Assembly: GCA_008933995.1 (NCBI GenBank)
Contig: WARS01000093.1
Coordinates: 3,935,001 to 3,999,000, forward strand
DNA from: Datnioides undecimradiatus
Taxonomy: Eukaryota; Chordata; Actinopteri; Lobotiformes; Datnioididae
DNA length: 64,000 nt
Direction of reading: 5' to 3'
Below, in pieces: positions 12,152-23,900 of this stretch. How positions within the stretch are numbered: position 1 is the first letter of the stretch; each line of letters begins with the position of its first letter. The notes below the pieces were generated by a model that was not told where the DNA came from, did not search any database, and worked only from the letters and a program-made list of their open reading frames with translations. Position numbers and translations under genes: made by a program.

Positions 12152-13325
12152 CTATCTCAATTCAATTCAATTTTATTTATATAGCGCCAATTCACAACAA
12201 AAGTAATCTCAGGGCACTTTACAAACAGAGCGGGTCTAGACCACACTCATTACTATTAATTACACCCAACAGTTCCACCATGAGCAAGCACTTGGCAACA
12301 GTGGCAAGGAAATCTTCCTTTTAACAGGCAGAAACCTTGGGCAGATCCTGGCTCTACGTGGACGGCCATCTGCCTTGACCGGTTGGGGGGAAAGAGAGAG
12401 AGAGAGAGAAGTACAATATAGAATAATGACAGCAAATGGCAGCAGAGGACACGGGGCAGGTCGGTGGAGCCACAGATCAAATGTTCAGCCACAGGTATCT
12501 GTAGAGAGGTACAGAGAGAGAGACCCAAGAGAAACAAGCACAGCACTAGGGGAGAGAGGACACAGAGTTAATGGTTAATCTGTGATGGTTAAAATGAGTT
12601 TGCGGAGAGAGAGGGGAGAGGAGGAGTATGGAGACGATCATGGGACGTCCACCGGCAGCCTCGGCCTATAGCAGCATAACTAAGGGATGGCATGGAGGGG
12701 TAGTTTAGACTATGGGTGTAGTTCACATGGTAACTAGAGCTAGCTATAAGCTTTGTCAAACAAGAAGGTTTTAAGCTACTACTTTAAAAGTAGAGAGGGT
12801 GTCTGCCTCTCAGAGCCAGACTGGCAGCTGGTTCCACAGGAGAGGAGCTTGAGAGCTAAAGGCTCGGCCTCCCATTCTACTTTTGGAAACTCTGGGAACC
12901 ACAAGCAAACCTGCTCTCTGGAAGCGAAGTGATCTGTTGGGGTAATGGGGAATTAGCATTTCATTGATGTACAATGGAGCTTGGCCGTTAAGGGCCTTGT
13001 AGGTAAGGAGAAGGACTTTAAAATCTATTCTGGACTTTACAGGGAGCCAATGAAGAGAAGCTAAAACTGGAGAAATATGATCTCTCTTGCTAATTCCCAT
13101 CAGAACCCTCGCAGCAGCATTTTGGATGAGCTGGAGGCCTCGCAGTGAGCTAGTCGGACAACCCGACAACAAGGAATTACAATAGTCCAGCCTTGAGGTA
13201 ACAAATGCATGGACTAGCTTTTCGGCGTCACTTTGGGACAGGATACTCCTAATCTTAGCTATGTTGCGAAAAGTGAAAGAAGGCAGTCCTAGTGACCTGC
13301 CTAATATCTCACATCTCATTGGTCC
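12152..13325 (-). mobile_element. L2-clade non-LTR retrotransposon, 5'-truncated 3' part
   Basis: Read on the minus strand this copy encodes the C-terminal part of the reverse-transcriptase [50 protein letters not shown] and MGGRAFSSQAPLLWN. A 3' UTR with a GA/CT tract follows. The 3' terminus, at low coordinates, has the AATTCAATT tail and the TTTATTTATATAGCGCCAATTC motif typical of fish L2 elements. The RT palm domain is missing, so it cannot be autonomous. It lies between the convergent 3' ends of the C10orf143-like gene and RPP30. The clade assignment is from family knowledge; the homology to four other copies in the window is seen directly. Confidence 0.85.
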
Positions 13326-14136
13326 ATGTGTTCTGTCACATGACAGGTGAGGACACCTGTGCACAGCATGTGTTGTGCAATGAATTCATCAGTTTGGTAG
13401 AATTGTGTTGATTTACTTCAGTTAATGATAGCTTATTAATAATCAATGATTTTCAGCTGTGATGGGTCACCCTGACACAGCCACTGATTTGACCTCAGGT
13501 TGGTTCACAGTAAAGGGCTATTACACAGTTTTTAATGCACATCACGTGAGAGCTCAGTAATGTCAGAGCGGCACACCGTCGCACTCTGAGCATGGCGCCT
13601 GTGTGCTGACAACGGCGTTCTCTGAGTGTGGTGCTGCTGATTATTATGAATAATTATGTTCTATTGAACACATCAACTCAGTTTGAGATGAAACGTCTCA
13701 GATTAAGGGAATTAATTGAGGGATACGATCAAAAGTGACCCTGATCTGATTACTGGACAGCTGACATATTGATCTCAGTATTGATTAGAGCAGAAATCTT
13801 CTCATGAATCTGTGTGTTGCAGCTAAAATTTAAGGTGTTTTTTTTTAAGGTGGTCTGTAGAATCTGAATGTTTCCCTTAACTCCCCTTAAAGGGTTTTTG
13901 CATTAAAGGGAAAATAAAATCTGAGTTCTTCTGTTTGTAGATTTCTATTTATATATATTTTTTTATTAATCTGAATGTAAAACAGCTTCCTGCAAAGCTC
14001 TATTTTTGATGATATCACTTCCTGTTTTGGGGCTGACCAATCAGTGCAGTATTTGTTCTAATGCCCAAATAAAATGTGAAAACTGGTCTGAGGTCTGTTG
14101 CCATGAACACTTCACTTTTGTGTGATTTGAAAAACT
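13326..14136. other. Spacer between L2 copy and RPP30 3' end
   Basis: Ordinary AT-rich sequence with no open frame flanked by splice sites and no recognised repeat. It lies downstream of the RPP30 polyadenylation hexamer. Confidence 0.5.
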
Positions 14137-14142
14137 TTATTC
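14137..14142 (-). terminator. RPP30 polyadenylation signal (AATAAA)
   Basis: TTTATT on the + strand gives AATAAA on the minus strand, about 100 bp after the RPP30 stop codon. This is a suitable distance for a short 3' UTR. Confidence 0.6.
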
Positions 14143-14242
14143 ATTCTAAGCTGCAAAAACAAATCAAACAACCAATGACATAACGAGTTCTTTAGACTCT
14201 TCCCCTCTCTGCCCTGAAGCCCACGCCCTCTTCAGCCGTCAG

Positions 14243-14718
14243 TCACTGTGTCAGCTGAGGTTTGGTTCTCTTGGCTGCAGGAGCTTCACCTGCTCAGGTG
14301 CAAACAGAAAAGCAGGTTGTTTGAATTCAGACACCTAGAATCTGTTTTTATTATTGATCAGTATTGACTGATCTGAGCACACATATGACAGCCAATCACA
14401 GTGATGCATTTCCTGTTTGACGCTGTGACCTACAGTCTGGTGGAGCCTCCTGCAGGCCAGGCGAGTTGCTGCACCTCTTCGTGGTGAAAACGATCCCGGA
14501 GGCCGTGCGACGGGTCTCTGAACATACACAGTGTGGGAGGGTCCAATCCATAATCAATAATATATAGTTGACAGATCAGAGGAATGTGCCGTCATAGTGT
14601 TTACAGTATTTTACCTGCGTGGAGAACAACTGATCGACAGGTGGAGGAAACAGCTTCTTTTGCGTCTCCTTCTGACAAACTGAACAACAAACCTCTGAGG
14701 AACCAGGTCAGGAGAACA

Positions 14719-14749
<31 letters not shown>

Positions 14750-16810
14750 TGCAGTACTTATTGTGCAGATTCCTGTATCAGTGTGGTGTTTTTGCAGCAG
14801 AAGGATACAGGTTGCTGATGTCATATGGACCTCTGAGCTCCAGAGGCTGCGGATACACACACATTATTGATGATCAGTGACTGCACACTGCAGCACATCA
14901 CTGCTGATAACCAATCAATGGAGACACTGATCACTGACCTTCTCGGCTGCACTGGACAGGATGACATTCTGAAAGAAATAGGAAGCAGGAGTCACATCAC
15001 TTCCTGTCACAGCAACAGAAGTCTGTAGGGACAAAAGACATACTTTCCCTTTACACGTCTCCATCAGAGAGACAGCGTTTGCGATGGTGTAGCGCCTCAG
15101 GGTGGAGTCTCTGATGGCTGCAGAGTACGAGACCTCAAACACCAGGCCCCTGTCTATGGCCTGAACACACACACACACACACAGACATACAGATAGATAC
15201 ACTCACATACACAGCTGAATAACAATACGTTTTTATTTATTATAGAATTTGTGCTTGTAACAACAACAAGCTCACCACGCTGACCGGCGACCTCTTGAAG
15301 AAGAAGGGAAGCTTCTCTGTCACTGAGACACAGATGATGTCAACATCATATGTCATACAGGCCGTCTGCACACGCACACACACACACTGCATTAATATGA
15401 GCATTCAGGTGAAAGATCTGATATTATTATTATGAAAATGGAGCATTGATTAACCAAAGTAACGACCTCAGACATGTACTCGAGTAAATGTACTTAGTTA
15501 CTTTGCTGTGAACAATGTGTCAGTGAATCTCACATGGAAGAGTTTCTCTGTGGTTGGCTGCACGGCGAGCAAGTCAAATCTCTGAAACTCAGGCAGAGTC
15601 GTCCTCTGGACGGACACGGACACACACACACACACACACACAACATTAATCAACCGGTGCTATTATTTTGAAGGTCACGTGTTTTTCATTAATTTATTGA
15701 TCAACTGGCTGCAGGTTCCTCTCAGTCAAACTGATCAACACTCACAAAGTGACAGGACTCTGACATCACCACGGTCAGCCTGTTCAGCACTCTGATTGGA
15801 CGAGACCGACCCTGACAGAGACACAGACAGACATGTCAGCAGGAGACAAACATCAGCATCATCAGTGTCATCCTCATCCTACCTGTACAATCGGCAACTG
15901 ATCGATCAGATCATTGATCGGTGTCGGGGAGGGAACATCCTGAAACAGGAAGTCAACAGAAAGTTTCAAAATAAAAGTGACAAAAAAGATTCCGCACCAA
16001 CACAATCTCCTCGTTTTTCTTTAAAAACGTCGTTGCACATTATTTTTCTGACAGTCGATCCATAAAATGTCAAATTGGTATTTCCAGCTCCTCGGACTCT
16101 CTGACTCTTAGTGAATAAAATCAAATGTCATTGATCTTTGTCAAGTTATCCTGCTGTGAACGTGTTCATGAACGCAGCACAGGAGGTGAGGACACTCACC
16201 TGTTTCTTTTTGCCTTTGAGTTCAAACGCATAGTTGATGGCGACGGTGGAGTAACCGACTGCAGGAAGGAGACGAGACACGTCATCACACGACTTATTGA
16301 TCATTTTCATGTAGCGATCAATACAGGAGACACTAATTAGTTTGACTAATCGGTTCAATGATGTTTCATTTAACCCTGCTGTCATTAATAACACCATTAA
16401 AAGTAAACGGAGCTTTTTGAGCGGAGTCTGGTGTCATGACCATGTATTACTGGCGTCTCTAACGACAAACATCTGAACAAGCTAACCCGCATCAGGTACT
16501 GCGAATCATTAAAAAGTTGTGCGCTAATTAAACAAAGATTAATAAGCGTTGACACGTGATCCCAGAGAGGCTTGTGCGTTAACTGATATCAGGGAAACTT
16601 TAAAAACACGCCTACATGTAAACAGGTCAGCTCTGATGCTAGCTGCTGCTAGCTGTTAGCATCCCGTTCAACCAGACCTCCGCAGTGAATGGGTGTGTTT
16701 CCGGTGAGACCGGCCGGACGATACTCACGGTGAGCGGCTGTCTCTATCACACTCCGCAGGCGGCTCTTATCCGCCGTGAAGCTCAGGTTTAAATCCATGA
16801 ACACAGACAT
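14243..16810 (-). CDS. rpp30: RPP30, ribonuclease P/MRP protein subunit p30
   Basis: Twelve exons on the minus strand join in frame to 273 codons plus stop: 16810-16729, 16258-16200, 15939-15883, 15811-15746, 15605-15534, 15365-15276, 15160-15044, 14968-14939, 14846-14809, 14694-14615, 14517-14434 and 14289-14243. Human RPP30 is 268 aa. The product begins MSVFMDLNLSF and contains HLGYSTVAIN, the VTEKLPFFFKR element, AIDRGLVFEVSYS, RRYTIANAVSLM and LRGPYDISNL, all hallmarks of the RPP30/Rpp1 PHP-fold family. It is an RNA-binding subunit of nuclear RNase P (tRNA 5' maturation) and RNase MRP (rRNA processing). The Lys-rich tail (AAKRTK) is a likely nuclear localisation signal. All splice sites are GT/AG and no frame lesion is seen. 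It is transcribed divergently from NUDT13 and has a ZNF143-type motif just upstream of its start. Confidence 0.96.
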
Positions 16811-17817
16811 GATGCTGCTGTAAGCGCCTGCTCACAGATCTCCGCCACATGCGTGCAGTTGCACGGCCCGCTGGGAAATGTAGTCCTTCATCCGAAACCG
16901 CTGTAGTCTTTTGTAGTCCTTGTAATATAGGTATTTCCCGACTAGGGATTAGGGAAAACGATTTATTTCTTAGCGTTTAAATATCCAACAAGGACCTTTA
17001 TTAAGTTTAATGTGTGTTTGTTCTTTTTGATTTGACATTTTAGAAACAATAATCATTTTAATCGTTTTTATTTAACAGTTTATTGATATAATTCTCTAAT
17101 TTTAAGAAAGGCTGCTTACATTTTATCCCTTTGCTATTACAAACATTTCACTGATCATTTATGATATGAATTACGTCATTATTATCGATTACTTTTGGAA
17201 GAACGTGAAACAAGCCGTGAACTCGTTTGTAATTCATCCTTCTTCCTGCATGGGGCAGAAACACTGCTGCTCAATAACGGAAGAAGAAGAAGAAGAAGAA
17301 GAGCGTCTGTGCTGCAGTAATAGGCTCAGCGGGTATCTGACTGACGGTCGGTCATTATCTCTTCTCCTCCTCTCCTTCTGCTCCACCTCGACTCATTGTC
17401 TCCTCGTCTCCTCCCCCGTGCTGTCGGGTCGCTTCAGACCAAACTTGACAGTTTGTCACTGTCTGCACCCATATTCAGAAGTGACGTCAGAGCACTGAGA
17501 GTCAGGTGATTCAGGCTGTTGACACGTGCGCGGCCGGATCACACCGTCAGCCTGTTGTTTCCCTCTCGGTCTCTGCTGCCGCGTGAATATCTCTGTTCGT
17601 CTCAGAGCCGTTTGTTTGAGTCACCATCCACCGGAAGTGTTCAGGTTCACACGGATCAGAACAATAAGACTAAGCTAAGCTAACAGTTTCCCTCTGCGTC
17701 TCTTGTCTTTCTCACAAATTCAGCTTATTTTTAGAAAGCAGAGTCAAACCAGACCAGTCCAGACTGGTCTAGATCAAAACAGACCAGTCCAGTGTAGACT
17801 GGTCCAGAGTGTGGGCC
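16811..17817. promoter_or_regulatory. Divergent RPP30/NUDT13 promoter region
   Basis: About 1 kb separates the start codons of two genes transcribed in opposite directions. The interval holds a ZNF143/THAP11-type motif near RPP30, a CCGGAAGT ETS motif at 17631-17638 near NUDT13, and a short (GAA)n run at 17278-17302. GC-rich stretches lie at both ends around an AT-rich centre. No third gene is apparent. Confidence 0.6.
16871..16884 (-). promoter_or_regulatory. ZNF143/THAP11-type (ACTACA-TTCCCAG) site
   Basis: On the minus strand the sequence reads ACTACATTTCCCAG, matching the well-known ACTACAnnTCCCAG core bound by ZNF143/THAP11 in vertebrate housekeeping promoters. It lies about 60 bp upstream of the RPP30 start codon and in the RPP30 orientation. 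Confidence 0.6.
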
Positions 17818-19847
17818 ATGTTCAGGCCTCTGAGGATCCTCCTCTCTGCCAGCAGATGTTCTCTGACCCGCTGCTGCTCAGCCTTCGTCTCCAGGATGAG
17901 GTTCAGTAATTCAAATAACTGATTGATTATTGATTGATTGATTATTGATTGATTGGCCTCTTCTCTCAGGTATGTGAACAGGCTGAAGCAGGACGATGCA
18001 GCATGTGCTGCAGCGCTGCAGAGCGCTCACATCTTCCTGTTTCACTGCCTGGCTCCTCTTCTGCAACGAACAGAACATGGAACCTTCAGACCAGCAGCAC
18101 TGATGTACTCAGGTAGAGAACCACAGAACCATGAGAGAACATCAGGTAGAGAATTACAGGCTCACCAATGTAACTGCAGATGGAGAACACCAAAAACATT
18201 GTTCCATTGAGAACATCAGAAGGAAAACCTTGGAGAACCTGTCTCTCTGTCATGACACACATCTGCATTTTGTGCATTCTGTGTTCTAGATGTTCACTCG
18301 ATCCTGGAGAGACTGGGCTCAGACGGATCTCGGCTGATGAACTCGGTTCTGATTGGCTGTTCTGAACAGAACCAGGCTCAGTTCTGCCTGGATGTTGGTG
18401 AGAACACATCAAATCCAGAGTGTGATACAGGGCTCTATTGTCCTGCAGGTTCTCTAGGTTCTGTTGTTCTGTGTTTGGTGCTGCAGGAGACCTGGATCAG
18501 GCAGCAGTAGAAGAAGAGTGTGAAGGAAACTTCATCGATCTGAGGAAGTCCTTCTTTCTCCTGACAGGACCAGAGGCTCCGCTGGTGGCCAAGGTCTGTT
18601 GTCAACTGAGTCTGTTACTGCATCTGTACTGTCTGTTACTGCATCTGTACTGTCTGTTACTGCTTCAGTACTGCGTCTGTTACTGCGTCAGTACTGAGTC
18701 TTTACTGTCTGTTACTGCATCAGTACTGCATCTGTTACTGCGTCTTTACTGTCTGTTACTGTATGTGTTACTGCGTCTGTACTGTCTGTTACTGTATGTG
18801 TTACTGCATCTGTACTGTCTGTTACTGTGTCTGTGTCCTGCAGGCTCAGGCTCTTCTTCATTGGCATCAAACCAGCGGCTTCTGCAGCGCCTCAGGTGAA
18901 CCAACGCGCCGCAACCAGGCAGGAAGTCAGAGAGTCTGCAGCAGCAACGGCATCATCTACTACCCCAAAGTAAGACCTGCATCCAAACCAGATCTGAGAC
19001 CTGGATCCAAACCAGTTTGCTGCCTTGTTATAGAACTGTGTGTGGTTCTGGTTCTGAGCTGTTTGGTTTCTGAATGGTTCTGCTGTTTCTGCTGGTCTTC
19101 CTGTAGATGTCTCCAGTAGTCATCGTACTGGTGTCTGATGGGAAACGGTGTTTGTTGGGCCGACAGTCGTCCTTCCCCCAAGGGATGTACAGCGCTCTGG
19201 CTGGTTTCTGTGACATGGGTCAGTCTCACTTGTCGACGGAGTCACCTGTCTGCTTACCTGATATCATGCCTCTGTTCCTGTTCAACCAGCCTGGTTACTC
19301 TGTTTCCCTGTGTCCCCGTCCGTCTGTGGTCGTCCAGGTGAGACACCAGAGGAGACTCTGAGGAGGGAGGTGGCAGAGGAGGTGGGTCTGGAGGTCCAGG
19401 GTGTCTCCTACAGCTCCTCACAGCACTGGCCGTTTCCCCACAGTTCCTTCATGTTGGGCTTCCACGCTTTTGTTAACCCCGCTCAAACTCAGGTGAGCTA
19501 TTTAAACACACATTATGATTTAGATGAAGGTTAATTACCGGTGATTGTCGTCATAATGAAGCGTTAATGACTTTTTATTTATTTAATTATTGTTATTGTT
19601 ACTGCTGTGCTCAGTCATGTGACTTGACACCTGCTGTGCTGTTTGTGTCCAGTTAAACGTGGACCTCACAGAACTGGAGGACGCTCGCTGGTTCAGTCTG
19701 GAGGAGATCACCTGTGCCCTCCAGGTGAAGACTCCACCCAGGAGAGGCGATCGCCCCGTCATTTGGTTTCCTCCAAAACACGCCATCGGCAACCGCCTAA
19801 TCAGAGAGTGGGTGGGGCGCCAGTGCCACCACGAGGAGGGCAAGTAA
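17818..19847 (+). CDS. nudt13: NUDT13, mitochondrial NAD(P)H-type Nudix hydrolase
   Basis: Eight exons join in frame to 342 aa: 17818-17900, 17970-18112, 18290-18397, 18487-18593, 18844-18969, 19107-19218, 19338-19492 and 19653-19847. The N terminus ([14 protein letters not shown]) is Arg/Ser-rich without acidic residues, like a mitochondrial presequence. A middle region with [12 protein letters not shown] and [12 protein letters not shown] corresponds to the segment before the catalytic domain in NUDT12/NUDT13. The Nudix box GX5EX7REUXEEXGU is complete: it starts at GFCDMGE, crosses the exon 6/7 junction and ends [16 protein letters not shown], the element after the Nudix box that marks the NADH-pyrophosphatase subfamily, is also present. 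The predicted role is hydrolysis of NAD(P)H or similar dinucleotides. AATAAA at 20449-20454 is a plausible polyadenylation signal. Human NUDT13 is of similar length (about 352 aa). Confidence 0.95.
18600..18840. repeat. Minisatellite in NUDT13 intron 4
   Basis: About 20-bp units of the type TACTGTCTGTTACTGCATCTG are repeated roughly a dozen times with single-base variants. The array fills the intron between exon 4 and the acceptor of exon 5. Confidence 0.85.
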
Positions 19848-19944
19848 GGTCTGAACACACCAAGGAGCTGACAATCCAATGGACAGATGTCACTCAGACA
19901 GTGGTCACGTAACGTCCTGGAATCAATAAGGAAGAATAACATCT

Positions 19945-20062
19945 ACACGCTAACGGGAGCAGCTAACAGGAGCTGCTAACATTAGCAGTTAACGGGAGCT
20001 GCTAACATTAGCGGTTAATGGGAGCTGCTAACATTAGCAGCTAATGGGAGCAGCTAACAGCT
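19945..20062. repeat. Minisatellite downstream of NUDT13
   Basis: Four copies of a unit of about 35 bp contain GGGAGCTGCTAACATTAGC. The CTAA/TTAG and GCTGCTAAC words are self-complementary enough to form small hairpins. It lies in the NUDT13 3' region. Confidence 0.8.
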
Positions 20063-20291
20063 CATTCAGGTCATTCACACACTCTCTGACTGATCAGCCA
20101 ATAGCATCTGGTCTGTTGCACTGACTAAAGAAGAAGACGAACTGAAGCTCAGTTGAGAAACATCATGTTTTATTGATGACGTGATGCTGAACTACATCTG
20201 TTGATTGATTGATTGATTTCACTGTTTATGCTGCTTGGTGAACAAGAGGACACGTGTGTTGAGTAATGACTGGTTTGGACCAGACTAATCT

Positions 20292-20293
<2 letters not shown>

Positions 20294-20330
<37 letters not shown>
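20294..20330. repeat. (CA)n microsatellite
   Basis: An uninterrupted CA run preceded by CGCGCG. Confidence 0.9.
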
Positions 20331-20448
20331 CAGCATTAGCCATAGAAGCCACTCAGAAACACTGTTGTGTCATCAGGAACTGGTGTTTCTGTTATATTAT
20401 ATATCATCTATACAAGTTTAAATATGTGTCCACCTGAGAAAGTGACAA

Positions 20449-20454
20449 AATAAA
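20449..20454 (+). terminator. NUDT13 candidate polyadenylation signal
   Basis: AATAAA about 600 bp after the NUDT13 stop codon; it is the first canonical hexamer I see there. Confidence 0.45.
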
Positions 20455-20974
20455 TGTCTGATTATCACCTGTGGTCTTGAACGCAGCATCGTTGATTTTT
20501 ATATTTAAATAATTTTTCTCATCAGATATGATGTTACTGTTACTGATCTTTGTCTAAACATGTGTTTACAGTGACAGAACAGATGTTTAATAGTTTCTAT
20601 GGAAGAACATACATCCTAAACTAAAGAGAAGATGAAAAACAAGGTTAAATAAATAAATAAATAATCTCCCTGGGTTATTTTATTGGGAAGTCGGAGATTA
20701 ATAACGGTTTGAAGGTGATGTGAGAAACAAAGACTGTGTTTAAACAAATTCAGTTTATTCAACGGCTCCGAGACCGGAAACAGTGCCTGTTCGACCTGGA
20801 AGCGGAAGGACAAGCCCTTCCTGCAGCGTCTGTATACACTGGTCAGCAGTTAGTTGATGTTAGGGTTGTTTCCTTATAAAAGGTCACTTTATTCATTTTA
20901 TGCTATAAAACCAAAGCGGAGCAGCTCAGCTGATGTTAGCCAGTTAGCATTAGCCGTTAGCCGTCAGCGGCAGG

Positions 20975-23900
20975 ATGAGCTCCTCTGCTCCGCTTCATAC
21001 GCAGCTCGCCACCGTCATGGAGTCTCTGGTCCACGCTGCGGTGGCGGAGCTGAAGAAGCTGGTGGAGGACAGCTCCGCCTTCCTGCTCAGCCTGGAGGTC
21101 CAGACCGGAGGAGAGCCAGCCCTGCCGGCCAGGCTGCAGGGCGACAATCGGGAGAGGATGGTGAGGAGCGGCTGTCCGCTGGGCCCCGGGGGTCAGATAC
21201 ACCGGGAGGGGGGGGTGTCAGATACACCGTGTCAGGTTAATGTATACTCTGATCTTGTAAATTCATAATGTTTGATGTGTGTGGACCAGTTTCTGTTTAG
21301 ACTCAGTTAAGTTAGTTCAGACTTACACATGCGATAAACTCCACACAGAGCTGTTATATTTCCCGTCATTCAGTTCTGTCTTGATGAACTCAACAATATA
21401 ACGAATCACCTCAACCTTTACAAACTCACCAGCAGTGATGTTTATGATGTCAGTGGTCCAGACCTGCGTCATCCTGGTGTTTATGTTTTTCTGTTTCTGT
21501 GTCATCACGTGACACTTCCTCTGTCATGGTGCTTTCAAAGACAATCAGACGGAAACAACTTTTGAGAGTCTGATTGTTCAGCCTCAGAGAACCTGGAGAA
21601 CGAACAAAAAACCTCCTCAGTCTGACCTCTCACCTGTCTCAGGTGCTGTCTGACCTCTCATCTGTCTCAGGTGCTGTCTGACCTCTCACCTCTCACTTGT
21701 CTCACGTGCTGTCTGACCTCTCAGGTGCTGTCTGACCTCTCACCTGTTTCAGGTGCTGTCTGACCTCTCACCTGTTTCAGGTACTGTCTGACCTCTTACC
21801 TCTCAGGTGCTGTCTGACCTTTGACCTGTCTCAGGTGCTGTTTGCCTCCATCATGGAGACTCTGGGGAACGAGGCTCTGGGGAAGATCATGAACATCGTG
21901 GATGAAGCCAGACTGCTGGTGGATCTCGAGTCTGGGAGGGGCAGCAGGAGACCGCAGACCAGCGTCCTTAACATCCTCAACAAGGCGCGTGTAGGTACGT
22001 ATGCAGCCCTGCCCCTCCAGTCAAACACACCAATCAGGAGAGCCACCACACGATAATGTCATAGTAACTAGGCGTGTGATTTGCCCATGACAGAACACGA
22101 ACACTCGTATGGTGCCCGACTTGAGAGCTCCAATACATACACACCCACTCAGGTAAGACCCTCCTCACCTGTTCATTAGTGATGCGTTCACTGACCTCAC
22201 TGTGACTGTGTACTTTGTGTCACCACAGACCAAACTAGAGGATCAGGAAACTGTCGAGAATCCGTTTGTACTGGCAGTCACCGTGAAAGACGAGCACGGC
22301 AACATTGACCTCGGAGCCATCGCTGAGAGTGAGAACTGATATCAGATCAATTCAATTCAACTTTATTTATAAAGTGCCAATTCACAACACAAGACATCTC
22401 AGGGCTCTTTACAGTCAGAGCAGAGACCGCACTCATTACTGTTAATCACACCCAGCAGCTCCACCACCAGCAAACACCTGGAGACAGAGGCAGGAGAGAC
22501 TTCCTGTAACAGGCTGACACTTGTTCCACAGGAGAGGAGCCTGATAGCTAAAGGCTCGGCCTCCCATTCTACTTTTGGAAACTCTGGGAACCACAAGCAA
22601 ACCTGCTCTCTGGGAGCAAAGTGATCTGTTGGGGTAATAAGGAATTAGCATTTCATTGATGTACAATGGAGCTTGGCCATTAAGAGCCTTGTAGGTAAGG
22701 AGAAGGACTTTAAAATCTATTCTGGACTTTACAGGAAGCCAATGAAGAGAAGCTAAAACTGGAGAAATATGATCTCTCTTGCTAATTCCCATCAGAACCC
22801 TCGCTGCAGCGTTTTGGATCAGCTGCAGGCTTCTCAACGAGCTAGTTGGACAACCTGACAACAAGGAATTACAATAGTCCAGCCTTGAAGGAACAAATGC
22901 ATGGACTAGTTTTTCAGCGTCACTTTGGGACAGGATACTCCTAATCTTAGCTATGTTGCGCAAGTGAAAGAAGGCTGTCCTAGTGACCTGACTAATGTGA
23001 GACTGAAATGACATGTCCTGGTAACTCCAAGGTTCCTCAGGGTTGAGCTGAAGGCCAGGGTAAAGCCATCCAGAGTGACTCTATGGTCAGATAACCTGTC
23101 TCTGAGGTGTTTAGGACCAAACACAATCACCTCAGGTTTGTCTGTGTTTAGGAGTAAATCATTACAGGTCATCAGGCCTTTGGGTCTGTAAGACATGTCT
23201 GAAGTCTGACTCACTGATCTGTTTCTTCTGGCTTCATAGATAAATATAGCTGTGTATCGTCAGTGTAGCAGTGCAGTTTATGCTGTGCTTCCTAATAATG
23301 TTGCCTAGGGGAAGCATGTATAAGGTGAACAGCAACGGTCCAAGCACAGAACCCTGTGGAACTCCATGATTAACCTTTGTGTGCATGGACGAGTCATTAT
23401 TTACATGAACAAAGTGAAATCTGTCGGATAAACAAGATTTAAACCAGCTTAGTGCTCATCAGTACCTGTCTGATCAGATCAATACCTCAGAATACATCAG
23501 ATCTCTTTCAGATTAGAAGCCTGTGGTAGCCTGAGGCTTTTATTTTGAAAGTCTGACAGGAAGTGTGGTGTTTCAGGTGAATCACGTTTGGTATTCGATG
23601 TGACATCCATCCCATAATAACCCTGTTTCCTGTTCTCTGTTGCAGGAGCTCGAGTCGAGGCCGCTCCGCTGGTGACCTCTGACCTCCCACAGGAGCAGGA
23701 AGTTCCCAGTGCGCCGGAGTTTGTCCTACAGAGCGTCACCTGGAAATACTTCATGTGCACGGCGTGCGGGAAGTCCTTCACATCTCAGAGCAACCTGAAG
23801 TCTCATTACCGCATCCACACGGGCGAGAAGCCGTTCTCCTGCAGCGTCTGCGGCCGAGCTTTCCGCCAGAGGCAGAGTCTGCAGAGCCACATGAGGACGC

